Part shown: positions 7,614 to 16,452 of the stretch, in pieces
How positions within the stretch are numbered: position 1 is the stretch's first letter
How the letters are laid out: each line of letters opens with the position of its first letter
Assembly (NCBI GenBank): GCA_900169975.1
Contig: LT827126.1
Span: 682,001 to 746,000 of the forward strand
Source of the DNA: Pseudoflavonifractor sp. Marseille-P3106
GTDB taxonomy: Bacteria; Bacillota; Clostridia; Oscillospirales; Oscillospiraceae
Direction of reading: 5' to 3'
Length of the DNA stretch: 64,000 nucleotides
Position numbers and translations under genes: made by a program
Notes under the pieces: generated by a model
The model's input: only the letters and a program-made list of their open reading frames with translations
What the model was told of the DNA's origin: nothing
Databases searched by the model: none

Positions 7614-8543
7614 TCAGTGCCGATGCTCTTCCAGCCAGTCCAGCATGTCCTGCCAGACCTCCAGACGATTGGTCTCGTTGAGGATCTCATGTCTGGCTCC
7701 CGGGTAGAGCTTGCAGCGCACGTCCTCACACCCCGCCGCCTGAAAGAGCTGGAAAACCTTCTGCACACCCTTTCCCTCTCCCCCCACCGGATCGGCGTCC
7801 CCGGAAAAAAGAGCCACCGGGGTGCTCTGGTCCATCTTGGCGGCGTTTTTTGGGGCCCCAATGTAGGCGATGCCCTCCATCATGGCGTGGAACATCCCCA
7901 CCGTGGGCACAAAGCGGCACAGCTTGTCGGCGACATAGGCGTCCACCACCTCGGTGTCCCGGCTGATCCAGTCCGCCGAGGTCCGGTTGGGCTTGAATCT
8001 CCCGTTATAGGCCCCCAGGGAGAGGGCGGTGATGAGACGGCTGACGTGTCCCGGCCCCTGGATGCGGCACAGCACCCCGGACAGGAGCCGCCCGAAGGCC
8101 ACCAGTACCGCCGGCTCCTGCCCCGTTCCGGAGAGGATGCAGCCATCCACTGTGCCCGGGTAATCAATGAGATAGGTCCTGGCCTGGAAGGACCCCATGG
8201 AGTGCCCCAGCAAAAAATAAGGCATTCCGGGATACCTCTCCCCGGTCAGCTCCCGCATCCGCCGTACGTCCCGGTTCACCGTATGCCAGCCGTCCCGCTC
8301 CGGAAAATAGCCGTACTCCCCCTCCCCCGCCGTCCTGCCGTGGCCCAGATGGTCATGTCCAACCACGGCGTAGCCCCGGGCGTTCAAGAAGGCGGCAAAG
8401 GAGGCATAGCGCTCTGCATACTCTGAAATGCCGTGAACGATCTGCACCACCGCTCCGGTCTCTCCGTCGGCAGGCCAGAGGACCGCATGGACAGTGTGGA
8501 CCCCATCTGCGGACGGAAACGTAAAATCCTGTTGTTTTCCCAT
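7614..8543 (-). CDS. Alpha/beta hydrolase, monoacylglycerol-lipase/lysophospholipase type
   Basis: A 309-residue cytoplasmic serine hydrolase of the Hydrolase_4 (serine aminopeptidase S33-like) group. It shows the oxyanion region VQIVHGISEYAERY, the GHDHLGHGRT motif, the nucleophile elbow GHSMGS (Ser115), the acid in FSGDADPVGG and the catalytic His in GARHEILNE near the C-terminus. This set is typical of monoglyceride lipases and lysophospholipases (PldB-like), so ester hydrolysis of lipids is a reasonable guess. The real substrate is unknown. It is divergent from pepT, and the shared intergenic region holds an inverted repeat. Confidence 0.9.
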   Translation of the reverse strand: MGKQQDFTFPSADGVHTVHAVLWPADGETGAVVQIVHGISEYAERYASFAAFLNARGYAVVGHDHLGHGRTAGEGEYGYFPERDGWHTVNRDVRRMRELTGERYPGMPYFLLGHSMGSFQARTYLIDYPGTVDGCILSGTGQEPAVLVAFGRLLSGVLCRIQGPGHVSRLITALSLGAYNGRFKPNRTSADWISRDTEVVDAYVADKLCRFVPTVGMFHAMMEGIAYIGAPKNAAKMDQSTPVALFSGDADPVGGEGKGVQKVFQLFQAAGCEDVRCKLYPGARHEILNETNRLEVWQDMLDWLEEHRH

Positions 8544-8569
8544 GGAAATCTCACCCCGAATATGCTATA

Positions 8570-8584
8570 CTGATATATTATCAG
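8570..8584. promoter_or_regulatory. Operator-like inverted repeat between hydrolase and pepT
   Basis: CTGATA-TAT-TATCAG, two perfect 6-bp arms. It lies in the A+T-rich divergent spacer beside promoter-like hexamers (TATACT/TATAGC) for either direction. A regulator-binding role is inference only. Confidence 0.35.
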
Positions 8585-8656
8585 TTTATCGGCAAACTGC
8601 TCTGCCGTCAAGTGAAAAACAGCGCCGGGTCCACCGGCGGAAGGGAAGTCTAAACC

Positions 8657-9877
8657 TTGAATGTAATAGAACGTTTTTTAAAGTATGTCTCTTTTGATAC
8701 CCAATCAGACGAAAACTCCAAGACCTGCCCCACCACTGCCAAGCAGAAGCTGCTGGGTGCGGAACTGGCTGCCGAGCTCTCTCAGATGGGCCTCCAGAAC
8801 GCCCACATGGACGCAGACGGATATGTCTACGCCTGGCTCCCTGCGACCCCCGGCTGCGAGGGGGTTCCCTGCATGGGGCTCATCGCCCATATGGACACCG
8901 CGCCCGCCTTTCCCGGGGTCAATGTCAAGCCCAGGCTTGTGGAGTACCGGGGAGGCGATGTGATCCTGGACGCGGAAAAGGATATCCGGATCCGCGCCGA
9001 TGAGGACGAGGCGCTGCCCCGTTATGTGGGACAGCATCTCATCGTCACGGATGGCTCCACCCTCCTGGGTGCCGACGACAAGGCCGGCGTGGCCGAGATC
9101 TTCACCGCCCTGGAGCACTTGGCCGCCCATCCCGAACTCAAACACGGCCGCATCGCCGTGGGCATCACACCCGATGAGGAGGTGGGACGGGGCGCCGACC
9201 GTTTCGACGTGGCGGGCTTCGGTGCCGCGGTGGCCTACACCGTGGACGGCGGCGAGCTGGGCGAGCTGGAATATGAAAATTTCAACGCCGCAGGGGCCAC
9301 TGTCACGATCCATGGCCTGAACATTCATCCCGGCTCCGCCAAAAACCGGATGAAGAATGCGCTGCTCCTGGGCCTGGAATTCGCCGGGATGCTTCCTGCG
9401 GCCGAGACCCCCGCCCACACGGACGGCTACGAGGGCTTCTACCATCTTCAGCACATGGAAGGCGACGAAACCACCACCGTGCTGGATTACATCGTTCGAG
9501 ACCATGACAAAGCAAAATTTGAAGCCCGCAAGGAGACGATGAAGCGGATCACCGCCTATCTCAACGCCAAGTACGGCGAGGACACGGTGGTGCTGGAGCT
9601 TCGGGATCAGTACTACAACATGAAGGCCCAGATCGAGCCCCACATGTACCTCATCCATCGGGCCAAGGCCGCCTTCCGCAAGGCTGGAGTAGAGCCCCGG
9701 GAAGTCCCCATCCGCGGCGGTACGGACGGCGCACGCCTCTCTTATGAGGGGCTCCCCTGCCCCAATCTCTCCACCGGCGGACTCAATTTCCACGGCCGTC
9801 AGGAGTACATCCCCGCCGAATCTCTGGAGAAAATGGTGGAAGTGCTGCTCAACCTGGTCCAGGCCGAGGAGCGCTGA
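8657..9877 (+). CDS. pepT: Peptidase T (tripeptide aminopeptidase)
   Basis: A 406-residue M20B zinc peptidase that removes the N-terminal residue from tripeptides in the cytoplasm. Metal and catalytic motifs are all present: IAHMDTAP (His78, Asp80), GADDKAG (Asp140), PDEEVGRG (Glu174 and Glu175), the DGGELGELEYENFNAA segment, and the C-terminal His in GGLNFHGRQEY. The lid/dimerisation domain occupies roughly 205-315. The start is TTG behind GGAAGGGAAGTC: an ATG at 8661 is in another frame and stops at once. A bidirectional terminator follows. Confidence 0.97.
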   Translation: MNVIERFLKYVSFDTQSDENSKTCPTTAKQKLLGAELAAELSQMGLQNAHMDADGYVYAWLPATPGCEGVPCMGLIAHMDTAPAFPGVNVKPRLVEYRGGDVILDAEKDIRIRADEDEALPRYVGQHLIVTDGSTLLGADDKAGVAEIFTALEHLAAHPELKHGRIAVGITPDEEVGRGADRFDVAGFGAAVAYTVDGGELGELEYENFNAAGATVTIHGLNIHPGSAKNRMKNALLLGLEFAGMLPAAETPAHTDGYEGFYHLQHMEGDETTTVLDYIVRDHDKAKFEARKETMKRITAYLNAKYGEDTVVLELRDQYYNMKAQIEPHMYLIHRAKAAFRKAGVEPREVPIRGGTDGARLSYEGLPCPNLSTGGLNFHGRQEYIPAESLEKMVEVLLNLVQAEER

Positions 9878-9907
9878 TCCAAGCGTCTTTCCCCTGCATG
9901 AAGTGTC

Positions 9908-9944
9908 AAAAAAGCTCCGCCGGAAAATTCCGGCGGAGCTTTTT
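9908..9944. terminator. Bidirectional terminator between pepT and ogt
   Basis: Arms AAAAAGCTCCGCCGGAA and TTCCGGCGGAGCTTTTT with almost no loop. It has A and T runs on both sides, so it can end both convergent transcripts. Confidence 0.9.
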
Positions 9945-10426
9945 CAGGCTAAAATGCCTTCCAGCTTCAAAAGTGCCTCTTTGCGCCAGAGCCCTCCGGC
10001 GTAACCGGTGAGAGCCCCGTCCGCCCCCACCACCCGGTGGCAGGGGATCAGGATAGAGATGGGGTTGCGTCCCACCGCGCCCCCCACAGCCTGGGCGGAC
10101 ATGGGACGGTCGAACCGGGCAGCCAGAGCACCGTAGGTGACGGTATGCCCGTAGGGGATCTCCTGCAGCAGGGCCCACACCGCCTCCTGAAAAACACTCC
10201 CGGACGGAGCAGCGGGCGGAATGGGGCCGGGATCCTTCCCACAGAAGTAGTCCTCCAGCCACCGCTCCAGTTCCTGAAAGACAGGCAGCCCGGCCCGGGA
10301 CACGATTTCGCCGGGAGGCGGCAGCTTCTTTTTCTGCCCCTTGAACCAAAGCCCGGTAAGGAATGTGCCGTCGCTCACTGCAAGGAGGTCTCCCAGCGGG
10401 GAGGAGCAGTCCATGCTGTACCACAT
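9944..10426 (-). CDS. ogt: Methylated-DNA--protein-cysteine methyltransferase
   Basis: A 160-residue suicide repair protein that takes the alkyl group from O6-methylguanine onto its own cysteine. The active site ISILIPCHRVVG places the acceptor at Cys129. The winged-helix segment PYGHTVTYGALAARFDRP and the C-terminal GYAGGLWRKEALLKLE complete the family signature. The start at 10426 (ATG) lies 14 bp after the hisC stop. An ATG at 10414 is an alternative, and the open frame upstream into hisC is not used. Ribosome site weak, suggesting coupling to hisC translation. Confidence 0.95.
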   Translation of the reverse strand: MWYSMDCSSPLGDLLAVSDGTFLTGLWFKGQKKKLPPPGEIVSRAGLPVFQELERWLEDYFCGKDPGPIPPAAPSGSVFQEAVWALLQEIPYGHTVTYGALAARFDRPMSAQAVGGAVGRNPISILIPCHRVVGADGALTGYAGGLWRKEALLKLEGILA

Positions 10427-10440
10427 GTGCGGCCGCCCGC

Positions 10441-11508
10441 TCAGATCTGCTCGTCGAGGATCTCCTTCAGGGCGGCGCAGAGGGCCTTCATGTCCTCGTC
10501 CGTCCCTACTGTGATCCGCAGGTAGTTGCTGATGCGGGGCTTGTCCCACCACCGGACCAGGATCCCACGCTGGCGCAGCCCGTCCAGCAGCGTTTTCCCG
10601 GGAATATTCTGATGGCAGACAAAGAGGAAGTTGGCGGAGGAGTCGCAGACGGTAAAGCCAAGCTTCCGCAGATGGCAGGTGGCGCAGGCCCGGGTGTTGA
10701 TGATCTTGGTGGTGGTCGCACGGAAGTAATCCATATCGCGGATCGCACCCAGCGCCCCGGCCTGGGCCAAACGGTCCACAGGATAGGAGTTAAAGGAATT
10801 TTTCACGCTGTTGAGGGCGGCGATCAGGTTCTGATTGCCCACAGCGTAGCCCACCCGCAGTCCGGCCAGAGAACGCCCCTTGGAGAAGGTGCGCACCACC
10901 AGCAGATTGGGATACCGGCTCACCAACTCCACGGCGGAACGGGCCCCGAAGTCCACATAGGCCTCGTCCACCACCACCACAGAGTCCGGATTTGCCTCCA
11001 CAATGGAGCGCAGATCGCAGAAATCCAGTTCCCGTCCGGTGGGGGCGTTGGGATTTGCCAGCACCACACCGCCGCCCGGCTCCAAGAAGGGCTCCAGCGG
11101 GAGGGCAAAATTCTCATCCAGCGGGATCTCCCGGTAGGTCAGACCGTAAAAATCCGCAAAAACAGGGTAGAAGGAATAAGTAATATCGGCAAACCGAATC
11201 GGTTTATCCGGGTCAAAGAACGCCTGAAAGGCCAGCGAGAGCACCTCGTCGGAGCCGTTACCCACGAAGATCTGCTCCGCCTTGGCGTCCAGCGCCAGGG
11301 CGATGGCCTCCCGCAGCTCGGTGCACTCCGGATCTGGGTAGAGCCGCAGGCTCTCCCCCATGGCTGCCTTGATGGCTTTGATGACCATAGGCGAAGGAGG
11401 ATAGGGATTTTCATTGGTGTTCAGCTTAATGAAGGTCCTTCCCTTGGGCTGTTCACCGGGGACATAGGGGATCAGATCCCGGCAGCGCCGGCTCCACAAT
11501 TCATTCAT
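10441..11508 (-). CDS. hisC: Histidinol-phosphate aminotransferase family protein
   Basis: A 355-residue fold-type I PLP aminotransferase. Key segments: KLNTNENPYPPSP, FVGNGSDEVLSLAFQAF, ANPNAPTGRE, DEAYVDFG and the PLP lysine Lys210 in TFSKGRSLAGLRVGYAVG. These fit HisC, which makes histidinol phosphate with glutamate. No other his gene is in the window, so it may be an orphan HisC, or a relative acting on aromatic amino acids or on cobamide-like substrates. Its start overlaps the upstream DUF951 gene by 4 bp (ATGA), and ogt follows, so the three form one operon. Confidence 0.88.
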   Translation of the reverse strand: MNELWSRRCRDLIPYVPGEQPKGRTFIKLNTNENPYPPSPMVIKAIKAAMGESLRLYPDPECTELREAIALALDAKAEQIFVGNGSDEVLSLAFQAFFDPDKPIRFADITYSFYPVFADFYGLTYREIPLDENFALPLEPFLEPGGGVVLANPNAPTGRELDFCDLRSIVEANPDSVVVVDEAYVDFGARSAVELVSRYPNLLVVRTFSKGRSLAGLRVGYAVGNQNLIAALNSVKNSFNSYPVDRLAQAGALGAIRDMDYFRATTTKIINTRACATCHLRKLGFTVCDSSANFLFVCHQNIPGKTLLDGLRQRGILVRWWDKPRISNYLRITVGTDEDMKALCAALKEILDEQI

Positions 11509-11699
11509 GCGTCCGTCTCCTCCGTGCGTATGATCTTTTTGATGTTTTTTTCCGCCTTGGACCTGGGGATCATGAGCTCATGACCGCAGCCGGCACAGCG
11601 CAGCTTAAAGTCCATTCCGACCCGAAGCACCTGCCACTGCCGGCTGCCGCAGGGGTGGGCTTTTTTCAATTCCAGCAGGTCCCCTACCCGAACATCCAT
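11505..11699 (-). CDS. DUF951 domain-containing protein
   Basis: A 64-residue protein starting MDVRVGDLLELKKAHPCGS, with the family features ELKKxHPCG, WxVxRxGxDxKLxCxxCG and a basic tail. Three cysteines (HPCG, CAGC) suggest a small metal-binding or OB-like nucleic-acid protein, but DUF951 has no assigned function. The chosen ATG begins at the conserved family start; a longer open frame exists upstream but carries no conserved residues. It overlaps hisC by 4 bp. In many Bacillota a DUF951 gene lies near the chromosome-partition or ychF region, and here it heads a small operon. Confidence 0.92.
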   Translation of the reverse strand: MDVRVGDLLELKKAHPCGSRQWQVLRVGMDFKLRCAGCGHELMIPRSKAEKNIKKIIRTEETDA

Positions 11700-11745
11700 G
11701 CCAGCGCCTCCCGCCTTCCGACCACTTTTCCGCTTATGTTTCTTT

Positions 11746-11774
11746 ATTATAGTGTGTTTTCTCCGGCAATTCAA
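11746..11774 (-). promoter_or_regulatory. Promoter of the DUF951-hisC-ogt operon
   Basis: On the reverse strand TTGAAT, 17 bp, TATAAT, ending about 47 bp before the DUF951 start. Confidence 0.65.
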
Positions 11775-11833
11775 GTTGTCCCGACGCATATAGTGACCTA
11801 TCCAAAAAAACAACGGAATCTGCGGGAAAGGAT

Positions 11834-12775
11834 TTGGTGAAATTGACGAGTTGTTTTCTCCCGGAAGGTCGGCTGCTCCACACATTGGAGAATCAGGCCG
11901 CCTGCGCTACGGCAGACGCTCTTGCTCACGCACAGTCTGAGGGGACCGTAGTGGAGGGAATGGCCCTTCTCTGCGATGAGAACCACGATCTGCTGGTGCG
12001 TGTGGGCCCATTTACCGGACGCATTCCCCGTGAGGAGACTGCGCTGGGGATCTCCGACGGTTCCACCCGGGACATCGCCATTCTCTCCCGGGTTGGAAAA
12101 CCGGTGTGCTTCTGCATCACCGCGCTGGAGGGGCACGGCGGCCAGATCACTCCCCTGCTCTCCCGCCGCCGGGCGCAGGAACAGGCGCTGAAATCCATTC
12201 TCTCCTGGCCCTCGGGCCAGGTGATCCCCGCCACCGTCACCCATCTGGAGCCCTTCGGGGCATTCGTGGATGTGGGCTGCGGAGTCCCTTCCATGATTGG
12301 GGTAGAGCGTCTGTCGGTCTCCCGGATCTCTCACCCGCGAGACCGGTTCCGGGTGGGGCAGGAGATCTATGCCGCCGTTCTGGAGACCGACCGGACCGCC
12401 GGGCGGGTCATCCTCACTCATCGGGAACTGCTGGGCACCTGGCTGGAAAACGCCGCCCTCTTCCGCCCGGGGATGACGGTTCCCGGGTGGGCCCGGGGCG
12501 TCAAGGATTACGGCACTTTTGTGGAGCTCACCCCAAATCTCTCCGGTCTTGCCGAGTGCCGGGAGGGGGTCCGGGACGGCGACCGGGTATCGGTGTATAT
12601 CAAGTCCATTCTGCCCGATCGGATGAAGCTCAAGCTGCTCATCATTGACGCGCTTCCTCCGGAGGAGGGCCCTGAGCCGCCCATTTATTTCATCACAAAC
12701 GGCAATCTTGCACGCTGGCGCTATGCGCCGGAGGGCTGTCTGAAATCCGGAGGGGAGACCATCTTTCATTCCTAA
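11834..12775 (+). CDS. S1 RNA-binding domain protein (ribosomal protein S1-like)
   Basis: A protein of about 310 residues. The N-terminal third (1-125) has no recognised motif. Two S1 domains follow: about 128-198 (GQVIPATVTHLEPFGAFVDV) and a more divergent one about 212-272 (WARGVKDYGTFVELTPNLSG), then a short tail. Such short S1 proteins are annotated as 30S ribosomal protein S1 homologs in clostridia and probably bind RNA during translation; the exact role is inferred. The start is uncertain: TTG at 11834, GTG at 11837 or TTG at 11843 are all near the single AAAGGA site, the last two with better spacing. Divergent from DUF951. Confidence 0.85.
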   Translation: MVKLTSCFLPEGRLLHTLENQAACATADALAHAQSEGTVVEGMALLCDENHDLLVRVGPFTGRIPREETALGISDGSTRDIAILSRVGKPVCFCITALEGHGGQITPLLSRRRAQEQALKSILSWPSGQVIPATVTHLEPFGAFVDVGCGVPSMIGVERLSVSRISHPRDRFRVGQEIYAAVLETDRTAGRVILTHRELLGTWLENAALFRPGMTVPGWARGVKDYGTFVELTPNLSGLAECREGVRDGDRVSVYIKSILPDRMKLKLLIIDALPPEEGPEPPIYFITNGNLARWRYAPEGCLKSGGETIFHS

Positions 12776-12784
12776 AACAGAAGT

Positions 12785-12816
12785 GAGGCGGAACTGCCGG
12801 TCGGCAGCCCCGCCTC
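12785..12816. terminator. Terminator between the S1-domain gene and rarA
   Basis: Hairpin GAGGCGG-aa-CTGCCG / CGGCAG-cc-CCGCCTC followed by a pyrimidine-rich TTCTTCT. It lies in the convergent junction and probably mainly serves the plus-strand gene. Confidence 0.6.
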
Positions 12817-12855
12817 TTCTTCTCCCTGTCCGACTGGTACGGCCAGGGAAATCTG

Positions 12856-14133
12856 TTACCCGCCCATCTGTTCTCCCCGAATTTTTTCCCAATATTGCCG
12901 CGCCGCCTGCTCGGCCTTGTTCTCCGCATAACGATAATAATGGGTCCCGGCCAGCGCGTCGGGCAGATACTGCTGCCTGACCCAGTGATGGGGGAAGTCG
13001 TGGGGATAGAGATAGCCCTGCTCCCGCTCCTGTCCAGCGGAATCCAGGTGTTTGTTCTGCAGATGTCTGGGGTAGTCTCCCGTCTTTCCCGCCCGCACGT
13101 CGGCCATGGCGGCATCCAGCGCCAGATGGGCCGAGTTGGACTTGGGAGAAGTTGCCATCAGCACGGCGGCGTCCCCCAGAGGGATGCGGGCCTCCGGCAG
13201 GCCCAGCATGGTGGCCGCGTCCACGCATGCCTTCACGATGGGAATGATCTGAGGGTAGGCCAGCCCCACATCTTCGCATGCGATGACCATCAGCCTTCGG
13301 CAGGGGGAAAGCAAATCTCCCGCCTCCAGCAGCCGGGCCAGATAGTGACAGGCGGCATCCGGGTCAGAACCCCGAATGGACTTCTGGAGCGCGGAGAGAA
13401 GGTCGTAGTGATCGTCCCCCTCCCGGTCATAGCGCATGGCCGAACGTTGGGCCACAGTCTTGGCGTCCTCCAAAGTAATGACAAGGTTCTCCCCTTGCCG
13501 CTCTGCCGCATTCATCAGGAGTTCCACAGCGTTCATGGCCTTTCGGCAGTCCCCGCCGCAGGCGGCGGCGATATGCGCCACAACCCCCTCCTCGCACCGG
13601 GCCTTGGCCCCCAACCGCTCCCCCATGAGGCGGAAACCGCGCTCCACAGCAGGCATCAATTCATTGGCGCTCAAAGGTTTAAACTCAAAAACACTGGAGC
13701 GGGAAAGCACAGCGTTGTAAACGTAGAAGTAGGGGTTCTCCGTGGTGGAGGCGATGAGAGTCACATCGCCCCGCTCTATGACTTCCAGGAGAGACTGCTG
13801 CTGCTTTTTATTGAAATACTGGATCTCATCAAGGTAAAGCAAAACCCCTTCCGGGGCCAGAAGCGTACCTACTTCTCCGATCACGTCCTTCACATCGGAA
13901 AGAGAGGCTGTGGTGGCGTTGAGACGGCGAAGGGTGCGGTTGGTCCGCTTGGCGATAAGGTTGGCCACCGTGGTCTTACCCGTCCCGGAGGGGCCGTAGA
14001 AAATGAGGTTGGGAATGCTGCCGCTCTCGATGATACGGCGCAGAAGCCCACCTTCTCCCAGGATGTGCTTCTGCCCCACCACCTCCTCCAGCGTCTCGGG
14101 GCGGATCTCATCCGCCAAGGGCCGATATGTCAT
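12856..14133 (-). CDS. rarA: Replication-associated recombination protein A (RarA/MgsA AAA+ ATPase)
   Basis: A 425-residue AAA+ protein of full family length, related to clamp-loader and Holliday-junction helicase ATPases, that acts at stalled replication forks. Visible: N-terminal RPLADEIRPETLEEVVGQKH, Walker A GPSGTGKT (47-54), Walker B LLYLDEIQYFNK, sensor 1 ASTTENPYFYVYNAVLSR, sensor 2 GGDCRKAMNAVELL, and the C-terminal tetramerisation domain with GLPEARIPLGDAAVLMATSPKS. The ATG follows GGAGGGGAGCCT. A probable promoter lies 60-95 bp upstream. Confidence 0.96.
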   Translation of the reverse strand: MTYRPLADEIRPETLEEVVGQKHILGEGGLLRRIIESGSIPNLIFYGPSGTGKTTVANLIAKRTNRTLRRLNATTASLSDVKDVIGEVGTLLAPEGVLLYLDEIQYFNKKQQQSLLEVIERGDVTLIASTTENPYFYVYNAVLSRSSVFEFKPLSANELMPAVERGFRLMGERLGAKARCEEGVVAHIAAACGGDCRKAMNAVELLMNAAERQGENLVITLEDAKTVAQRSAMRYDREGDDHYDLLSALQKSIRGSDPDAACHYLARLLEAGDLLSPCRRLMVIACEDVGLAYPQIIPIVKACVDAATMLGLPEARIPLGDAAVLMATSPKSNSAHLALDAAMADVRAGKTGDYPRHLQNKHLDSAGQEREQGYLYPHDFPHHWVRQQYLPDALAGTHYYRYAENKAEQAARQYWEKIRGEQMGG

Positions 14134-14196
14134 AGGCTCCCCTCCTGTCCTCTTCCCGGTCTAAACGGCTGTACCGGGGGAAAGATTGTTGTTTTT

Positions 14197-14226
14197 ATTC
14201 TAACATATGTTCTATTTCTTTGTAAA
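14197..14226 (-). promoter_or_regulatory. Probable promoter of rarA
   Basis: On the reverse strand TTTACA, 18 bp, TAGAAT. It lies in the A+T-rich gap between the glyA terminator and rarA. Confidence 0.5.
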
Positions 14227-14242
14227 GCCTCACTTGGCAGCA

Positions 14243-14278
14243 AAAATGGACGAAACGGGATCCCGTTTCGTCCATTTT
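14243..14278 (-). terminator. Terminator of glyA
   Basis: Perfect palindrome AAAATGGACGAAACGGGA and its complement with no free loop, followed on the minus strand by TTTTTG. It lies 14 bp after the glyA stop. Confidence 0.85.
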
Positions 14279-14291
14279 CTTTTGACCTGAA

Positions 14292-15536
14292 TCAGCCCTC
14301 GTACAGAGGGAAGCGGCCGGTGAGCTCTGTGACCTGGGCACGCACCGACTCCGCCTGTCCCTCAAAATCCCGGGCCACCGCACCAATGTATTTGGCGATG
14401 AGGGCCATTTCCGGCTCTCGGAAGCCCCGGGAAGTAACGGCAGGCGTGCCGATCCGCACGCCGCTTGTGACGGTGGGCTTTTCGGGATCGTTGGGCACTG
14501 CGTTTTTGTTGGCGGTGATGTTCACCTCGTCCAACCGGTGCTCCAGCTCCTTGCCGGTGAGGTGCATGGAGCGCAGATCCAGCAGCATCATGTGGTTGTC
14601 GGTGCCGCCGGAGACCAGATCGAACCCCTCTGCCAGAAGGGCATTGGCCAGCGCAGAGGCATTTTTCACGATCTGCTCTTCATAGGTCTTGAACTCGGGC
14701 TTGAGGGCCTCTCCCAGCATCACGGCCTTAGCTGCGATAACGTGCTCCAGCGGGCCGCCCTGACTGCCCGGGAAGATGGCGGAGTCGATCTTCTTGGCAT
14801 ACTCCGCCTTACAGAAAATCATGCCGCCCCGGGGGCCCCGCAGGGTCTTGTGGGTGGTGGTGGTGACCACGTCGGCATAGGGGATGGGAGACGGATGGAG
14901 CCCTGCCGCCACAAGACCCGCAATGTGAGCCATATCCACAAAAAGATAGGCCCCCACCTCATGCGCGATCTCTCCAAACGTTTTGAAATCAATGATGCGG
15001 GGATAGGCAGAGGCACCGGCAATAATCATTTTCGGGTGGTTTTTCCTTGCCAGCTCCCGGACCTGGTCGTAGTCGATGCGGCCGTCCGCACCCACACCAT
15101 AGGAGATGATATTGTAGTTTTTACCGGAAAAATTCACAGGAGAACCGTGAGTCAGGTGTCCGCCGTTGCTGAGATCCATGCCCATCACGGTATCGCCGGG
15201 GGTGCAAAGGGCAGCGTAGACGGCGTAGTTGGCCTGTGCGCCGGAATGGGGCTGGACATTGACGTGGTCGGCGCCGAACAGCTTACAGGCGCGGGTACGG
15301 GCCAGCTCCTCCACCACATCCACGCACTGACATCCGCCGTAGTAGCGGTGCCCGGGGTAACCCTCGGCGTATTTGTTGGTGAGCACGCTTCCCTGGGCGG
15401 CCATCACCGCTTCACTGGTGAAGTTTTCCGAGGCGATGAGTTCAATGTTGCGCTGCTGACGGTCGTACTCGGCGCGAATGGCGGCCCCCAGCTCCGGGTC
15501 CTGGGCCTCGATGAGGTCCATGTTCTGCTTCAGCAT
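14292..15536 (-). CDS. glyA: Serine hydroxymethyltransferase
   Basis: A 414-residue PLP enzyme that converts serine and tetrahydrofolate to glycine and 5,10-methylene-tetrahydrofolate, the main one-carbon source. Signature segments: [62 protein letters not shown] and the PLP-lysine motif [14 protein letters not shown], with [20 protein letters not shown] near the end. Full family length. The ATG follows AAAGGGGGAACGGGAC. It is a single-gene unit between a promoter at about 15599-15627 and its terminator. Confidence 0.98.
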   Translation of the reverse strand: MLKQNMDLIEAQDPELGAAIRAEYDRQQRNIELIASENFTSEAVMAAQGSVLTNKYAEGYPGHRYYGGCQCVDVVEELARTRACKLFGADHVNVQPHSGAQANYAVYAALCTPGDTVMGMDLSNGGHLTHGSPVNFSGKNYNIISYGVGADGRIDYDQVRELARKNHPKMIIAGASAYPRIIDFKTFGEIAHEVGAYLFVDMAHIAGLVAAGLHPSPIPYADVVTTTTHKTLRGPRGGMIFCKAEYAKKIDSAIFPGSQGGPLEHVIAAKAVMLGEALKPEFKTYEEQIVKNASALANALLAEGFDLVSGGTDNHMMLLDLRSMHLTGKELEHRLDEVNITANKNAVPNDPEKPTVTSGVRIGTPAVTSRGFREPEMALIAKYIGAVARDFEGQAESVRAQVTELTGRFPLYEG

Positions 15537-15598
15537 GTCCCGTTCCCCCTTTAAAAATCCTCTGTTGAATTTTCTGTCGCGCTCCGGCGTTACTTATG

Positions 15599-15627
15599 AT
15601 ATTATATGGAGAAAAGAATTCCGTCAA
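15599..15627 (-). promoter_or_regulatory. Probable promoter of glyA
   Basis: On the reverse strand TTGACG with TAATAT 17 bp further (an overlapping TATAAT is at 15 bp). It lies in the glyA/nth divergent spacer and overlaps the region just before the nth ribosome site. Confidence 0.55.
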
Positions 15628-15641
15628 GAGGTGAAACCACC

Positions 15642-16286
15642 ATGAAAAAGAAAGAAAAAGCCGCGTTCCTTGTGGCAGAGTTAAAAAATGTCTATCCGGA
15701 GGGAATCTGCTCTCTGCTGTATCCCAAGCCCTATGAACTGCTCTTCGCCGTGCGGCTCTCCGCCCAGTGCACCGACGAGCGCGTCAACCAGATCACCCCC
15801 GCCCTCTTCGCCCGCTTCCCCACTCTGGATGCCTTCGCTCAGGCAGATGTCCGGGAGGTGGAGGAGCTCATCCACTCCTGCGGGTTTTTCCGGGCCAAGG
15901 CAAAGGACATCGTGGCCTCGGCCCAGATGCTCCTCTCCGACTTCGGCGGAAAGGTCCCCCACACCATGGAGGAGCTTCTGAAGCTCCCAGGCGTGGGCCG
16001 AAAAACCGCCAACCTGATGCTGGGCGATGTGTTCCACACCCCGGGCGTGGTCATTGCGGACACCCACTGCATCCGCATCTCGGGCCGCCTGGGTCTCACC
16101 GACGGCACCAAGGATCCGGGCAAGGTTGAGGAGCAGCTTCGCAAGGTCCTGCCGCCGGAGGAATCCAACGACTTCTGTCACCGTCTGGTGCTCCACGGCC
16201 GGGCAGTCTGCATGGCCCGGGTGCCCAAGTGCGAAGTGTGCACTCTGCGTCCCTGGTGTGACTTTTTCAACCAGGGAAGCAAATAA
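15642..16286 (+). CDS. nth: Endonuclease III
   Basis: A 214-residue bifunctional DNA glycosylase/AP lyase that removes oxidised pyrimidines. The helix-hairpin-helix LPGVGRKTANLML holds catalytic Lys121, and ADTHCIRISGRLG holds catalytic Asp140. The C-terminal cysteines (CMARVPKCEVCTLRPWC) build the [4Fe-4S] cluster loop. The ATG at 15642 follows AAGAGGTGAAACCACC and gives a lysine-rich start; the open frame from 15606 has no better site. Divergent from glyA. No strong terminator follows; the A+T-rich patch begins right after it. Confidence 0.97.
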   Translation: MKKKEKAAFLVAELKNVYPEGICSLLYPKPYELLFAVRLSAQCTDERVNQITPALFARFPTLDAFAQADVREVEELIHSCGFFRAKAKDIVASAQMLLSDFGGKVPHTMEELLKLPGVGRKTANLMLGDVFHTPGVVIADTHCIRISGRLGLTDGTKDPGKVEEQLRKVLPPEESNDFCHRLVLHGRAVCMARVPKCEVCTLRPWCDFFNQGSK

Positions 16287-16289
16287 CAA

Positions 16290-16452
16290 GTCGACCGGGT
16301 CTGGGATAAAAGATCCATTTTTTCTTTTACCTTATTTATGCACGCTTAAAATCTCTGGTATTTTGACCATACATCGAAAATAGTTTGCCTTCATGATAAA
16401 ATACATGCAGGTATTCAAAAGCAGCAAATTCTTTTTTGTAAAGGAGATTGTT
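16290..16452. other. A+T-rich intergenic stretch
   Basis: 163 bp between nth and the small membrane ORF, markedly richer in A and T than the neighbouring genes. It has no ORF with a ribosome site. No clear paired -35/-10 is found, although TATTTATG and TTGACC-like words occur. Confidence 0.5.
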
